A DNA stretch of 35,346 bases from Bacteroidales bacterium (GTDB taxonomy: Bacteria; Bacteroidota; Bacteroidia; Bacteroidales; Muribaculaceae): assembly GCA_021205635.1 (NCBI GenBank), contig JAJPXC010000070.1, forward strand, positions 1 through 35,346, written 5' to 3'. The position numbers and the translations under genes were made by a program. Within the stretch, counting starts at the first letter, position 1. Each line of letters begins with the position of its first letter. The notes below the pieces were generated by a model. The model did not search any database and was not told where the DNA came from. It saw only the letters and a program-made list of their open reading frames with translations. Of this stretch, positions 8,662 through 17,261 are shown piece by piece.

Positions 8662-8738
8662 CCACTAACCACTAACCACTAACCACTAACCATTAACCAC
8701 TAACCACTAACCACTAACCATTAACCACTAACCATTAA
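8662..8738. repeat. 11-copy 7-bp tandem repeat CCACTAA touching rnr stop
   Basis: Eleven uninterrupted 7-bp units lie here: eight CCACTAA, and CCATTAA at units 5, 9 and 11. The array fills the space exactly up to the rnr stop codon (8739-8741). On the transcribed strand the unit is TTAGTGG. Confidence 0.9.
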
Positions 8739-11003
8739 TTAGTGGCGGCGGGAGCGGCGCTGGGGCTTGCGCTGGTGGGGCTTCTTGTTCTTGGCGCGGC
8801 CCCCGGTGTTGAGGGCCTGGGCTACGGATACCTTCTTGCCCATCATATCCTCGCCTTTTGGGCGCCCCTTGTCGTCGAGGAGGGCGAAATCTAGTTGCTT
8901 GCGGTCGAGGTTGGCGCGAGCTACCTGCACCTTCACCTCGTCGCCAAGACGGTAGCGGTTGCCGTTGCGACGCCCAACGAGGCAATAGTTCTGCTCGTCG
9001 AAGTCGTAATAGTCGTCGGCAAGGTCGCGCACGGGCACCAAGCCCTCGCATTTGTTGTCGTTCAGCTCCACGTAAAGGCCCCACTCGGTCACGCCCGAAA
9101 TGATGCCGTCGTACACTTCGCCAAGATGGTCGCCCATGAACTCCACTTGCTTGTACTTGATCGACGAGCGCTCAGCGTTGGCCGCCAGTTGCTCCATCTC
9201 CGACGAGTGCTTGCACTGCTCCTCGAGTTTCTCGAGGTTGACCGAGCGGCCACCGTTGAGATACTTGTCAAGCAGACGATGCACCATCATGTCGGGGTAG
9301 CGGCGGATGGGCGAGGTGAAATGGGTATAGTAGTCAAAACCAAGGCCGTAGTGGCCGATGTTGTTGGTCGAGTAAACGGCTTTGGCCATCGAGCGGATAG
9401 CGAGGGTCGACAGGAAATTTTCCTCGCCTTTGCCCTTGACGTCGGCCAGCATGCGGTTGATTGAGCGGTTGACCTCGCGCGACGATCCGTTGGCCTTCAC
9501 CTTGTAGCCGAATGTGCGCGAAAGCTTGGCCAGATCGGCCAGTTTGCCGGGATCGGGCATGTCGTGCACGCGGTAGACGAACGCCTTGGGTTTCTTCTTG
9601 CCACCGGGATTGCCGATTGCCGATGCCACGGTCTTGTTGGCCAGCAACATAAACTCCTCGATGAGCTTGTTGGCGTCCTTCGACTCCTTGAAGTAGACTC
9701 CCGTGGGATGGCCCGTCTCGTCGATGTCGAAACGCACCTCGGCGCGGTCAAATTCCACCGAGCCGTTCTCGTAGCGGTCCTTGCGCAGGATCTTGGCCAT
9801 ATCGTTCAGCACCTTTAGCTCCTGGGCGTAGTCGCCCTCGCCCTTTTCGATGATGTCCTGAGCCTCCTCGTAGGTGAAGCGACGGTTGCTCTTGATCACG
9901 GTGCGGGCGATTTGCGACTTCACCACGCGGGCGTCGGGGGTCATCTCGAAGATGGTGGAGAAGGTGAGCTTCTCCTCGTCGGGGCGCAATGAGCAGATGC
10001 CGTTGCTCAGATGCTCGGGAAGCATCGGCACGACGCGATCGACAAGGTAAACCGACGTGGCGCGCTTCTGTGCCTCCTTCTCCAGGATGGAGTCGGGTTT
10101 CACGTAGTGGGTAACGTCGGCGATATGCACGCCCACCTCGTAGTTGCCGTTGGGCAACTTACGTATCGACAAGGCGTCGTCGAAGTCCTTGGCGTCCTTG
10201 GGGTCGATGGTGAATGTGGTGACGTCGCGCATGTCGATACGCTTGGCCACCTCGGCCGGGGTGATTCCGGCGCCTATCTTGTTGGCCGCTTTCTCCACGG
10301 CCTCGGGATATTTGTAGGGCAGGCCATATTCGGCCAGGATGGCATGCTGCTCGGCGGTGTTCTCGCCGGTCTTGCCCAGGATGTCAACAATCTCGCCCTC
10401 GGGGTTTTTGGCGTCATCGGGCCAAGAGGTGATACGCGCGATAGCTTTGTCACCGGTCTTGCCACCCTTGAGCTTGCGCTTGGGGATAAGAATGTCGTTG
10501 GCGAGGAACTTGGAGTCGGTCGACAGCGTGCCGATGCCCATCTTGGGATGTACGGTCAACGTGCCGATAAACACCTGGTCCTTTTCCTCTATTATATCGA
10601 TTACCTCGGCCTCAGGCTCGGCACCTCGCCGCGCGGCGGCGATGTTCACCATCACCTTGTCGCCGTTGAGGGCGTGCATGGAGTTGCGCTCGGCCACGAA
10701 GATCATCTCGCCGTCCTCGTCGGTCACCACGCCGTTCTTGCCGTTGGAGCGGCGCACAAACGTGCCGGTGGCTACGCTTCCGCGCACCGTCTGCTTGTAC
10801 TTTCCGGGAGCTACCTCCACCAAGTCGCCGTCAAAAGCGAGCTCGGCAAGTATCAACGCCACCGAGCGCTGCTGCGCCGGGGTTTGGCAACCGATTGCCG
10901 CCGACACTTGACGATAGTTGAACGTCGCGTTCTTTTGGCTGGCGGCGTATTTGAGCACTTCATTTTTGAGTTGCCCTGAGGATTTGGTTGTATTGCGAGC
11001 CAT
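8739..11003 (-). CDS. rnr: Ribonuclease R
   Basis: RNase R is a processive 3'-5' exoribonuclease that degrades structured RNA and helps in rRNA and trans-translation quality control. The 754 residues show an N-terminal helix-turn-helix-like region (about 1-70), cold-shock-type OB domains (about 75-235), the RNB catalytic domain with the Asp cluster D267, D273, D275, D276 spaced as in RNase II, and an S1 domain (about 625-710). A lysine/arginine-rich tail (KKPHQRKPQRRSRRH) is typical of RNase R and helps with structured substrates. It sits 111 bp after gyrB in the same direction; no promoter of the usual form is visible, so it may be read from gyrB. The stop codon is abutted by the CCACTAA array. 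Confidence 0.96.
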   Translation of the reverse strand: MARNTTKSSGQLKNEVLKYAASQKNATFNYRQVSAAIGCQTPAQQRSVALILAELAFDGDLVEVAPGKYKQTVRGSVATGTFVRRSNGKNGVVTDEDGEMIFVAERNSMHALNGDKVMVNIAAARRGAEPEAEVIDIIEEKDQVFIGTLTVHPKMGIGTLSTDSKFLANDILIPKRKLKGGKTGDKAIARITSWPDDAKNPEGEIVDILGKTGENTAEQHAILAEYGLPYKYPEAVEKAANKIGAGITPAEVAKRIDMRDVTTFTIDPKDAKDFDDALSIRKLPNGNYEVGVHIADVTHYVKPDSILEKEAQKRATSVYLVDRVVPMLPEHLSNGICSLRPDEEKLTFSTIFEMTPDARVVKSQIARTVIKSNRRFTYEEAQDIIEKGEGDYAQELKVLNDMAKILRKDRYENGSVEFDRAEVRFDIDETGHPTGVYFKESKDANKLIEEFMLLANKTVASAIGNPGGKKKPKAFVYRVHDMPDPGKLADLAKLSRTFGYKVKANGSSREVNRSINRMLADVKGKGEENFLSTLAIRSMAKAVYSTNNIGHYGLGFDYYTHFTSPIRRYPDMMVHRLLDKYLNGGRSVNLEKLEEQCKHSSEMEQLAANAERSSIKYKQVEFMGDHLGEVYDGIISGVTEWGLYVELNDNKCEGLVPVRDLADDYYDFDEQNYCLVGRRNGNRYRLGDEVKVQVARANLDRKQLDFALLDDKGRPKGEDMMGKKVSVAQALNTGGRAKNKKPHQRKPQRRSRRH

Positions 11004-11051
11004 AATCGATATTTGTTATAATGTTGAAACGCTTGGAGAGGGATTTTTGTT

Positions 11052-11114
11052 GCCTATAGGCCCTGTAAGGCTTATAGGGCCTATGGGGCTTATAGGCCTC
11101 ATAAGCCCTATGGG
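11052..11114. repeat. Imperfect 9-10 bp CTTATAGGG-type repeats touching gyrB stop
   Basis: Words such as CCTATAGG, CTTATAGGG and CTATGGGG recur every 8-10 bases from 11052 to 11114, directly against the gyrB stop codon (11115-11117). The same family appears inside the AsmA gene at 18821-18877 and 19461-19494. Confidence 0.8.
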
Positions 11115-13058
11115 TTACGCGTCGATGTTGGCGTAGTTGGCGTTCTGCTCGATGAAGTCGCGGCGAGGGCCTACGTCCTCGCCCATGAGCATCGAGAAGA
11201 TGCGGTCGGCCTCGGCGGCGTCGCTGATGTTCACTTGCTTCAACAGGCGCTGCTCGGGCGACATGGTGGTTTCGCGGAGCTCCTCGGCCGACATCTCACC
11301 CAGGCCTTTGTAGCGCTGTACCTTCACGTTGTCGCCGTGACGAGCGATGAAGTTCTGCACCTGTGCGTCGGTCCAGCAGTATTCCTCGGCTTTGCCGCGA
11401 GAGCACTTGTACAACGGCGGGGTGGCCAGGTAGAGGTAGCCCTGCTCGATGATGGGTCGCATGCGGCGGAAGAAGAAAGTCATCAGCAGCGTCGCGATGT
11501 GGGCACCGTCGACATCGGCATCGGTCATGATGATAATCTTGTGGTAAGCCAGGCGCGAGAGGTTGGCCTCCTTGGGGTCGTCCTCGGTGCCGATGGTGAC
11601 GCGAAGGGCGCGGAACAGGTTGGTAATCTCTTCGTTGTCAAATATCTTGTGATCCATGGCCTTCTCCACGTTCAGGATCTTGCCTCGCAAGGGGAGGATG
11701 GCTTGGAACTGGCGGTCGCGACCCTGCTTGGCGGTGCCACCTGCCGAGTCACCCTCGACGATGAACAACTCGCAATCCTCGGCCGTGCGGCTCGAGCAGT
11801 CGGCCAATTTGCCGGGCAGGCCGCCTCCGGTCAACGGCGACTTGCGCAGCACGTTCTGGCGTGCCTTCATGGCCGCATGACGTGCCTGGGCGGCTGTAAT
11901 TACCTTCTCAACGATCACGCGTGCCTGCTTGGGATGCTCCTCAAGATACACGCGCAAGGCCTCGGAAACGGCTGCCGCTACGGGAGCCATTACCTCCGAG
12001 TTGCCAAGTTTGGTCTTGGTCTGGCCCTCAAATTGAGGCTCCATTACCTTCACCGACACCACGGCGGTCAAGCCCATGCGGAAGTCGTCGCTCGCAATGT
12101 CGATTTTCAGCTTCTCAAGGAATTTGTTGTCCTCGGCGTATTTCTTCAGGGTGGTGGTCAAGCCGCGGCGGAAGCCCGAGAGGTGGGTGCCACCCTCGAT
12201 GGTGTTGATGTTGTTGACGAATGAGTAAACGTTCTCGTTAAAGCTTGTGTTGTAGGTCATCGCCACCTCCACGGGGATGCCGTTGCGCTCGGTGGTGAGG
12301 TGGATCACGTCGTTGATCAGCGACTCCTTGTTGGAATCGATGTACTCCACGAATTCGCTCAAACCCTCATCAGAGTGGAACACCTCGGTGCGGGGCTCCT
12401 CGCCGCGCAGGTCGGTGAGAGTGAGGGTGATGCCTGCGTTGAGGTAGGCCAGGTCGCGCAGGCGGTTGGCCAGCGTGTCGTAGTCGTATTCCGTTACGGT
12501 GAAAATCGAGTCGTCGGGCTTGAAAGTGATGGTGGTGCCGGTCGAATCGGTTTCTCCGATCACCTGCAACTGGGTGGTGGGCTTGCCGTAAGCGTATTCT
12601 TGGGCGTAAATTTTGCCCCCGCGGCGCACCTCGGCGCGCAGCTTGGTCGACAGCGCGTTGACGCAGGACACACCCACGCCGTGCAAGCCGCCCGACACCT
12701 TGTAAGAGCCTTTGTCAAACTTACCGCCGGCGTGGAGCACCGTCAACACCACCTCAAGGGCGCTCTTGTGCTCTTTCTCGTGTATATCCACAGGAATACC
12801 GCGACCGTTGTCGACGACGGTGATCGAGTTGTCGGGGTTGATTGTCACCTCGATATGGGTGGCGTAACCGGCCAAAGCCTCGTCGATGGAGTTATCAACC
12901 ACCTCATATACAAGGTGATGCAAGCCTTTGGTTGAAATGTCGCCGATATACATCGCCGGGCGCTTGCGCACGGCCTCCAGGCCTTCTAGCACCTGGATGT
13001 TGCTGGCACTGTATTCCTCTTCTTTTTCTGCCTTGTAGGCGTCATCAAATTCTGCCAT
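11115..13058 (-). CDS. gyrB: DNA gyrase subunit B
   Basis: GyrB is the ATPase subunit of gyrase, which introduces negative supercoils with GyrA. All family landmarks are present in 647 residues: the GHKL ATPase region with EVVDNSIDEA (52-61), DNGRGIPV (83-90) and GGLHGVGVS (123-131), the transducer lysine loop QTKTKLG (346-352), the TOPRIM motifs EGDSAGG (435-441) and DADVDGAH (513-520), and the C-terminal QRYKGLGEM (581-589). There is no insertion of the kind seen in enterobacterial GyrB, so it is the short form, as is usual for the phylum. It has its own well-formed promoter at 13104-13135 and heads the gyrB-rnr-rsmA-mgtE run. Confidence 0.97.
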   Translation of the reverse strand: MAEFDDAYKAEKEEEYSASNIQVLEGLEAVRKRPAMYIGDISTKGLHHLVYEVVDNSIDEALAGYATHIEVTINPDNSITVVDNGRGIPVDIHEKEHKSALEVVLTVLHAGGKFDKGSYKVSGGLHGVGVSCVNALSTKLRAEVRRGGKIYAQEYAYGKPTTQLQVIGETDSTGTTITFKPDDSIFTVTEYDYDTLANRLRDLAYLNAGITLTLTDLRGEEPRTEVFHSDEGLSEFVEYIDSNKESLINDVIHLTTERNGIPVEVAMTYNTSFNENVYSFVNNINTIEGGTHLSGFRRGLTTTLKKYAEDNKFLEKLKIDIASDDFRMGLTAVVSVKVMEPQFEGQTKTKLGNSEVMAPVAAAVSEALRVYLEEHPKQARVIVEKVITAAQARHAAMKARQNVLRKSPLTGGGLPGKLADCSSRTAEDCELFIVEGDSAGGTAKQGRDRQFQAILPLRGKILNVEKAMDHKIFDNEEITNLFRALRVTIGTEDDPKEANLSRLAYHKIIIMTDADVDGAHIATLLMTFFFRRMRPIIEQGYLYLATPPLYKCSRGKAEEYCWTDAQVQNFIARHGDNVKVQRYKGLGEMSAEELRETTMSPEQRLLKQVNISDAAEADRIFSMLMGEDVGPRRDFIEQNANYANIDA

Positions 13059-13103
13059 ATTGTGATTTTTGGTCTTATCTTTACCTTAGTTCAAAATACG
13101 GTA

Positions 13104-13135
13104 CAAATTTACGCATTTTTTCGCAACCCCGCAAA
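13104..13135 (-). promoter_or_regulatory. gyrB promoter
   Basis: On the minus strand, TTTG (13135-13132), a 20-bp spacer and TAAATTTG (13111-13104) match the Bacteroidetes consensus exactly. Transcription would start about 40 nt before the gyrB ATG at 13058. Confidence 0.75.
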
Positions 13136-13257
13136 CAATTATCTCCCTCGCTCCACCGCAAAAACCAGGAGTCAGGCGCTCCCGCTGCAGGATGGAAGTC
13201 GACCTGCCCCGGGTCGACACCTTCAAAACGCCCAATACGACGAGGCACGACAAGAAA

Positions 13258-13297
13258 CCCCACGCTTAGCGAGCTTGGCTGCTCCCTAAGCGTGGGG
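13258..13297 (-). terminator. Terminator of DUF6562 lipoprotein gene
   Basis: Arms 13258-13269 and 13286-13297 pair perfectly over 12 bp (CCCCACGCTTAG), with an inner GAGC/GCTC stem in the loop. On the minus strand TTTCTT follows. A smaller 6-bp hairpin (13310-13324) lies between this and the stop codon, with a T-run on its upstream side. Confidence 0.7.
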
Positions 13298-13333
13298 CTA
13301 TTGTTGCGTCGGCTCAGCGAGCCGAAAAAAGGC

Positions 13334-15799
13334 TTAGAGCTTGGTGGAGGTTGCTACCTCGACGCCGTCAATGGTGATGGTGTAGTAGGTGTTGGGCTTC
13401 TGAATCCAAAGGCCGGTGGGGAAGTTGGTGGAGCAATTGTTGATTGTCAAGGTGCCATAGGCTCCATATTCGGTGTGGATCTCAAAAGCTCCCTTGGCAT
13501 TGTCGTCGTTTGTGCATGTGAAAGTGGTGTTGGTGGCCACAATGTCGGTACGGCCGCCACTCTCGTTGTAAACTAGGATGCCACGATCGTTCTCGTTCTG
13601 GAATTGGCAATTGGTCAAGGTCAATTTGCCTACGCCCCAGGTAACGATGGAGTAATTCTTGCCTGTGGTTTTGAAAACACAGTCGTTGTAGGTGGCGCTG
13701 GTGCCATAGAGGTGATGCTTGCCCTCAATCGTGCACTTGTCGTAAGTCAAGTTGTTGATGTTCAAGAAACCGCAATAGTTTACGGTTGAGGCGTCGCTAA
13801 ACTTCACAGTGGCGTTGCTGATGGTAACGTCGCTGCCAGCCCAGTAGTAGGCGTTAGCCGCCCCCTCAGCGCTCACGCCGCCTGCCGACATGTCGATAAC
13901 GGTTGCCTCGCCCACTCCCTCAATCGTCAGCGACTTGTTGGAAGCGGAGGTGGGAATGGTGAAAGTGCCAGCGGTAAGCTTAATCAGAGCGCCCTCACCG
14001 GCGTTCGCCACTTGGTTGGCCAGCTCCTCGCTTGTGGTAGCCTGATAGTAAATGTTGACGTTGTTGAACGAGTTGCCATACTCTTTGTCGATACCAAGGC
14101 CTGTGCCAAGGGTGCGACGGCCTATGATCTCGCCGAAGTTGGCGTTCGCGGTGTTAGGGGTAACGTAGATGTCAACGTTCTCAGCGTAGTTGTTGCTGAG
14201 CTCGGTCATGTTGAACGACCAGATGTAGAGGTTGCCAGAGATGGAGCCGCAGTCGCGAATAGCGGTGATCTGCGAGTCGTAAATCTTGTTGCCGGTAACG
14301 GTGCTGTAGGTGGCAACCACGTGGCCCACGACACCACCGATCTTGTTGCCGTCCTCATCGCCGTCCTCGTAACCTTCAACCACGGCGTTGCGCACGGTGC
14401 AACCCGACAACACTCCGTTGAACTGAAGGTTGACATTACCAGCCACCACACCCACGAAGTGCGCGCCCTTAACCACGGCGTTCTCAACGCTCACGTTCAT
14501 GATCTTGGGGGCTCCCTGTTGCTGACCATACTGGTAGCCAACGTAGCCGAAGAGACCCGCGTATTCGCGCTTCTCGACGTTGAGATTGTAGACAGTGAAG
14601 CCATTACCGTTGTAGTCGCCCGAGAAGGGATTCTCGCTGACGCTTACGCCAATGGGGGTCCATGCCTGGTTATTGAGGTCGATGTTGGCCGTCTGGACCA
14701 AGGTGTAGCCGTGGTAGTTCTCAGTACCGCTGTTCACCTGCTGAGCCACGTAGGCCAGCTCCTCAGCGCTGCTGATGTACACGATGTTGTTGGTGGTGTC
14801 AACTGTAGGCTCTGATACGGTGGTGCCGTCCCAAGGAGTAGCGCCGTTGGTATAGCTGCCGTCGTAGATGGGGTTGATGTTGATGGTGAAGTCGATGGTG
14901 GAGGTGAGCAGGGCGCCGAAGATGTTGGTGCGGTAGTTGCGCTGCACGGGCGCGCCGGGAACGCTCAGAGAGTGGAACTTGGTGCCCCCGTCGTAGAAGG
15001 CCAGCTCAACGTCGGTGGTCATCTTGTCGGTGCCCATCAGCACGTAGGCCATGGCCAGGTACTCGTATTGGCCGAGGGTGCCCACGGGGAATTTCTCGTA
15101 GTCGGCGGCCGAGGTGTCCTTGCCCTGGTTGGGGCGCACGGTCTCGGCGAAGGGCACGGCGGTGGTCGTGGGCTGTCCGATCACCTTGCCGTCCTTGAGG
15201 TCGAACGACTCGTAAACCGAGCTGACCGACATTGTGGTCGACAGGGTCTTGGAGCTGAGGCCGGCCTGACCCAGGTCGTTGGTGCCAACGTTGATTTGGG
15301 CGAAGGGGCGCTTGAGATCGGCGGTGAGCGAGGCGGCGCCGGTGACGGGGAACGATATGTTGGTGAAGAAGGCGTCAACGTCCTCCACGTTCAGGTATTG
15401 GATCTTGTCGTAGTTGACGGTGACGGTGGAGTTCTGGGAGTCGATGGTGAAGTACTCGTCGCCGTTGGAGCTCTTGGCATCGGGGGATTGGGCCCAGAAT
15501 ACCACGTTGTAGGTCTTGCCGGTGACAAGGTGGAGCGACAGGGTGTTGGTAAGGTTGCTGAACTGTTGTGTGTGCTTGTTCAGGGCGATGATCGGGGCGT
15601 CGACACCGTCCTCGTATACCGCGTAGTACATGTCGAGGGCTTTCTCGCCGTCGGAGAAGGCGCGTGACTGCATGTCGGCGGGTAGGGTCGCGGTGATGTT
15701 AACGGTCACTTCCTGGCCGTCCTGGGCAAGATTGAGGTCGTCGTTGGAGCAGCTGGCCAGCAGGAGCGTGGTGGCCGCCATTGCGAAAAATTTTTTCAT
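13334..15799 (-). CDS. DUF6562 surface lipoprotein with beta-helix region
   Basis: The chosen start at 15799 (MKKFF...) gives 821 residues and a lipoprotein signal ending LLASC (Cys17, then SNDD). An acidic run after the Cys often marks surface export in Bacteroidetes. Residues about 25-310 resemble the DUF6562 domain found in fimbria-like and adhesin lipoproteins of Bacteroidales. Next comes a GLUG-like repeat region (about 335-520, with NGNGFTVYNLNV, YAGLFGYVG and IGGVVGHV), then a right-handed parallel beta-helix region (about 590-810), as in pectate-lyase-fold proteins. No catalytic residues can be named; adhesion or glycan binding is plausible inference. In-frame Mets at 15805 and 15841 are alternative starts. 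Its promoter carries a 9-bp C run, so expression could vary. It stands alone, closed by a terminator. Confidence 0.85.
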   Translation of the reverse strand: MKKFFAMAATTLLLASCSNDDLNLAQDGQEVTVNITATLPADMQSRAFSDGEKALDMYYAVYEDGVDAPIIALNKHTQQFSNLTNTLSLHLVTGKTYNVVFWAQSPDAKSSNGDEYFTIDSQNSTVTVNYDKIQYLNVEDVDAFFTNISFPVTGAASLTADLKRPFAQINVGTNDLGQAGLSSKTLSTTMSVSSVYESFDLKDGKVIGQPTTTAVPFAETVRPNQGKDTSAADYEKFPVGTLGQYEYLAMAYVLMGTDKMTTDVELAFYDGGTKFHSLSVPGAPVQRNYRTNIFGALLTSTIDFTININPIYDGSYTNGATPWDGTTVSEPTVDTTNNIVYISSAEELAYVAQQVNSGTENYHGYTLVQTANIDLNNQAWTPIGVSVSENPFSGDYNGNGFTVYNLNVEKREYAGLFGYVGYQYGQQQGAPKIMNVSVENAVVKGAHFVGVVAGNVNLQFNGVLSGCTVRNAVVEGYEDGDEDGNKIGGVVGHVVATYSTVTGNKIYDSQITAIRDCGSISGNLYIWSFNMTELSNNYAENVDIYVTPNTANANFGEIIGRRTLGTGLGIDKEYGNSFNNVNIYYQATTSEELANQVANAGEGALIKLTAGTFTIPTSASNKSLTIEGVGEATVIDMSAGGVSAEGAANAYYWAGSDVTISNATVKFSDASTVNYCGFLNINNLTYDKCTIEGKHHLYGTSATYNDCVFKTTGKNYSIVTWGVGKLTLTNCQFQNENDRGILVYNESGGRTDIVATNTTFTCTNDDNAKGAFEIHTEYGAYGTLTINNCSTNFPTGLWIQKPNTYYTITIDGVEVATSTKL

Positions 15800-15873
15800 T
15801 TGCATGAGTGTTTTTGGGTATTGTGTTGAATTTCGTTTCACATTGCCTATACACGTGCGTGTATTTCATATCA

Positions 15874-15908
15874 CAAAATTACTACTTCCGCAGGTTTTAC
15901 CCCCCCCC
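15874..15908 (-). promoter_or_regulatory. Promoter of DUF6562 lipoprotein with poly-C/G run
   Basis: The -7 box TAATTTTG (15881-15874) fits the consensus. The position of the -33 TTTG at 20-bp spacing is taken up by a run of nine Cs (15900-15908; Gs on the transcribed strand). Changes in run length would move or alter the -33 contact. The leader would be about 68 nt. Confidence 0.5.
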
Positions 15909-15990
15909 AATTAACACACATTTAACTCCTATATACTATAATTAACATGGTGAATCAATTCTTACGAGAAGATGATATCGGGATTGATTT

Positions 15991-16050
15991 CAATCGACTT
16001 AAATCGACTTAAATCGACTTAAGTCGATAGAAGCCGATTTAAATCGAGGC
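15991..16050. repeat. AATCGACTTA 10-bp repeats and palindrome downstream of aroB
   Basis: Three near-perfect 10-bp units (15991-16020) run into TCGACTTAAGTCGA, a 14-bp perfect palindrome (16014-16027), and degenerate copies up to about 16047. The array begins 59 bp past the aroB stop. Confidence 0.8.
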
Positions 16051-16108
16051 TCGAGGGGATTTGCTGGGCTGAGGCGGGATGGCTGTTCAAGGCCGGCTCC
16101 CTAAGGGC

Positions 16109-17179
16109 TTACAGGTGCATTAGGTCGCGGTAGATGTCGAGGGCGGCAGTGATCTCATCCTGGGTGGCTGTGCAGTCGATTTGCAGGTCGCCGATGTTGC
16201 GCAGCAGGGTGAAGTTGATCTGGTCGGGGGTCTCGTTCTTCTTGTCGTGGCTCATGAAGCGCAGCAACTCGGGATAGTCGTCGCAAGTGAAGTCGAATGC
16301 GCCGTAATTCTCAAAAATATAGGCGGCGAAGCGACGAAGCTCCTCGGCGGGGAATCCCATTTTCATGTGGCTCAAAACCAGCTCAACGACCAGTCCCCAT
16401 GCCACCGCGTAGCCGTGAGGAATGGGCGAGCGGCGCTCCAAGGCAAGCGACTCGAACGCATGGCCGATCGTGTGGCCAAGATTCAACGCGCGGCGGATGC
16501 CCTGCTCGGTGGGGTCGCGGCGCACGATGTCCTCCTTCACCTTCACGCTTTGCTCAAGCAGTTCAAGCAGTCGTTGCGGGTCGGCCATGGCGATACGGTA
16601 CTTCAGCAGCGAGTCGTAGATGGTCTTGTCGGCGATCAGGCCGTGCTTGAGCATCTCGGCGTAGCCCGAAAGCAATTCCTGCTCGGGGAGGGTGTTGAAG
16701 AACGTGGTGGAGATAATCACGGCGGTTGCAAGCGAAAATGCGCCGATCTCATTCTTCAAGCCGTTGAAGTTGATGCCGGTTTTGCCCCCCACGGCAGCGT
16801 CGACAGCGCCGAGAAGGGTGGTAGGAATGTTTACGCACTTGATGCCGCGCTTGAATGTGGCGGCGGCAAACGCGCCCATGTCGGTGACCACGCCGCCACC
16901 CAAGTTCACCATCAACGCGTGGCGGGTGGCGCCGCGCTCGCCGAGCTGCTTCCATATCATCGAGAGCGACTCGAGATTCTTGTTCATGTCGCCCGCCTTG
17001 ACGATGATGGTCTCGGCCTCAGCGGCCGCTTTCGACTCGGCTTGGAGGCGAGGAAGTACAAGCCCGGCTGTGTTGACGTCGGCAAGGACGAATACTTTGG
17101 CGGGTGCCAGCTGGGCGAGGATGTTGTCGAGAGCTTCGGCTACGTGATTGGTGAATATGAGTTGTTGATTTGTATCCAT
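16109..17179 (-). CDS. aroB: 3-dehydroquinate synthase
   Basis: AroB converts DAHP to 3-dehydroquinate, the second step of the shikimate pathway, using NAD and a divalent metal. The 356 residues show the NAD-site motif NLGGGVVTD (92-100), IPTTLLGAVDAAVGGKTGIN (118-137), the metal ligand Glu175 in GYAEMLKHG, and the metal His residues in LGHTIGHAFE (234-243) and HGYAVAWG (255-262). Length is normal. It is the last gene of a five-gene run and follows the HAD gene by 51 bp filled with TTTAATGA repeats. No promoter of the usual form precedes it, so it is probably cotranscribed with the AsmA genes. Confidence 0.96.
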   Translation of the reverse strand: MDTNQQLIFTNHVAEALDNILAQLAPAKVFVLADVNTAGLVLPRLQAESKAAAEAETIIVKAGDMNKNLESLSMIWKQLGERGATRHALMVNLGGGVVTDMGAFAAATFKRGIKCVNIPTTLLGAVDAAVGGKTGINFNGLKNEIGAFSLATAVIISTTFFNTLPEQELLSGYAEMLKHGLIADKTIYDSLLKYRIAMADPQRLLELLEQSVKVKEDIVRRDPTEQGIRRALNLGHTIGHAFESLALERRSPIPHGYAVAWGLVVELVLSHMKMGFPAEELRRFAAYIFENYGAFDFTCDDYPELLRFMSHDKKNETPDQINFTLLRNIGDLQIDCTATQDEITAALDIYRDLMHL

Positions 17180-17193
17180 TTTTCCTAATATTT

Positions 17194-17261
17194 TATGCTT
17201 TAATGGCTTAAAGCTTTAATGATTTAAAAATTAATGATTTAGCGATTTAATGATTTGATCG
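17194..17261. repeat. TTTAATGA-type repeats running across the HAD stop codon
   Basis: Words TTTAATGA, CTTTAATG, CTTAAAG and GATTTAGC recur about every 8 bases. The HAD stop codon (17231-17233) lies inside the array, so the last seven or so residues (IIKSLNH) are encoded by repeat units. Confidence 0.75.

Larger units (their letters stand above)
15800..16108. other. Gene-free gap between aroB end and lipoprotein start
   Basis: This 309-bp stretch holds the lipoprotein leader (15800-15867), its -7 box, the poly-C run, and the AATCGACTTA repeats. I see no ORF with coding character and no RNA gene. 15910-15990 is AT-rich without clear structure, and 16051-16108 is GC-rich with no clear terminator for aroB. 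Confidence 0.6.

Noticed and set aside
8662..8738. CRISPR array
   Set aside because: The units are 7 bp and contiguous, with no unique spacers and no cas genes.
10011..10979. Long open frame antisense to rnr
   Set aside because: RNase R on the other strand is complete and certain; this frame is His/Val/Gly-rich as expected for a shadow of GC-rich coding DNA and has no domain.
11235..12224. 329-codon open frame antisense to gyrB
   Set aside because: It lies wholly inside gyrB with composition typical of an antisense shadow; no motif, promoter or signal supports it.
13081..13263. 60-codon minus-strand frame in the gap before gyrB
   Set aside because: It contains the gyrB promoter and starts at the terminator stem; no recognisable protein features.
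14012..14815. 267-codon open frame antisense to the DUF6562 lipoprotein
   Set aside because: The lipoprotein has signal peptide, domains, promoter and terminator; the antisense frame has none.
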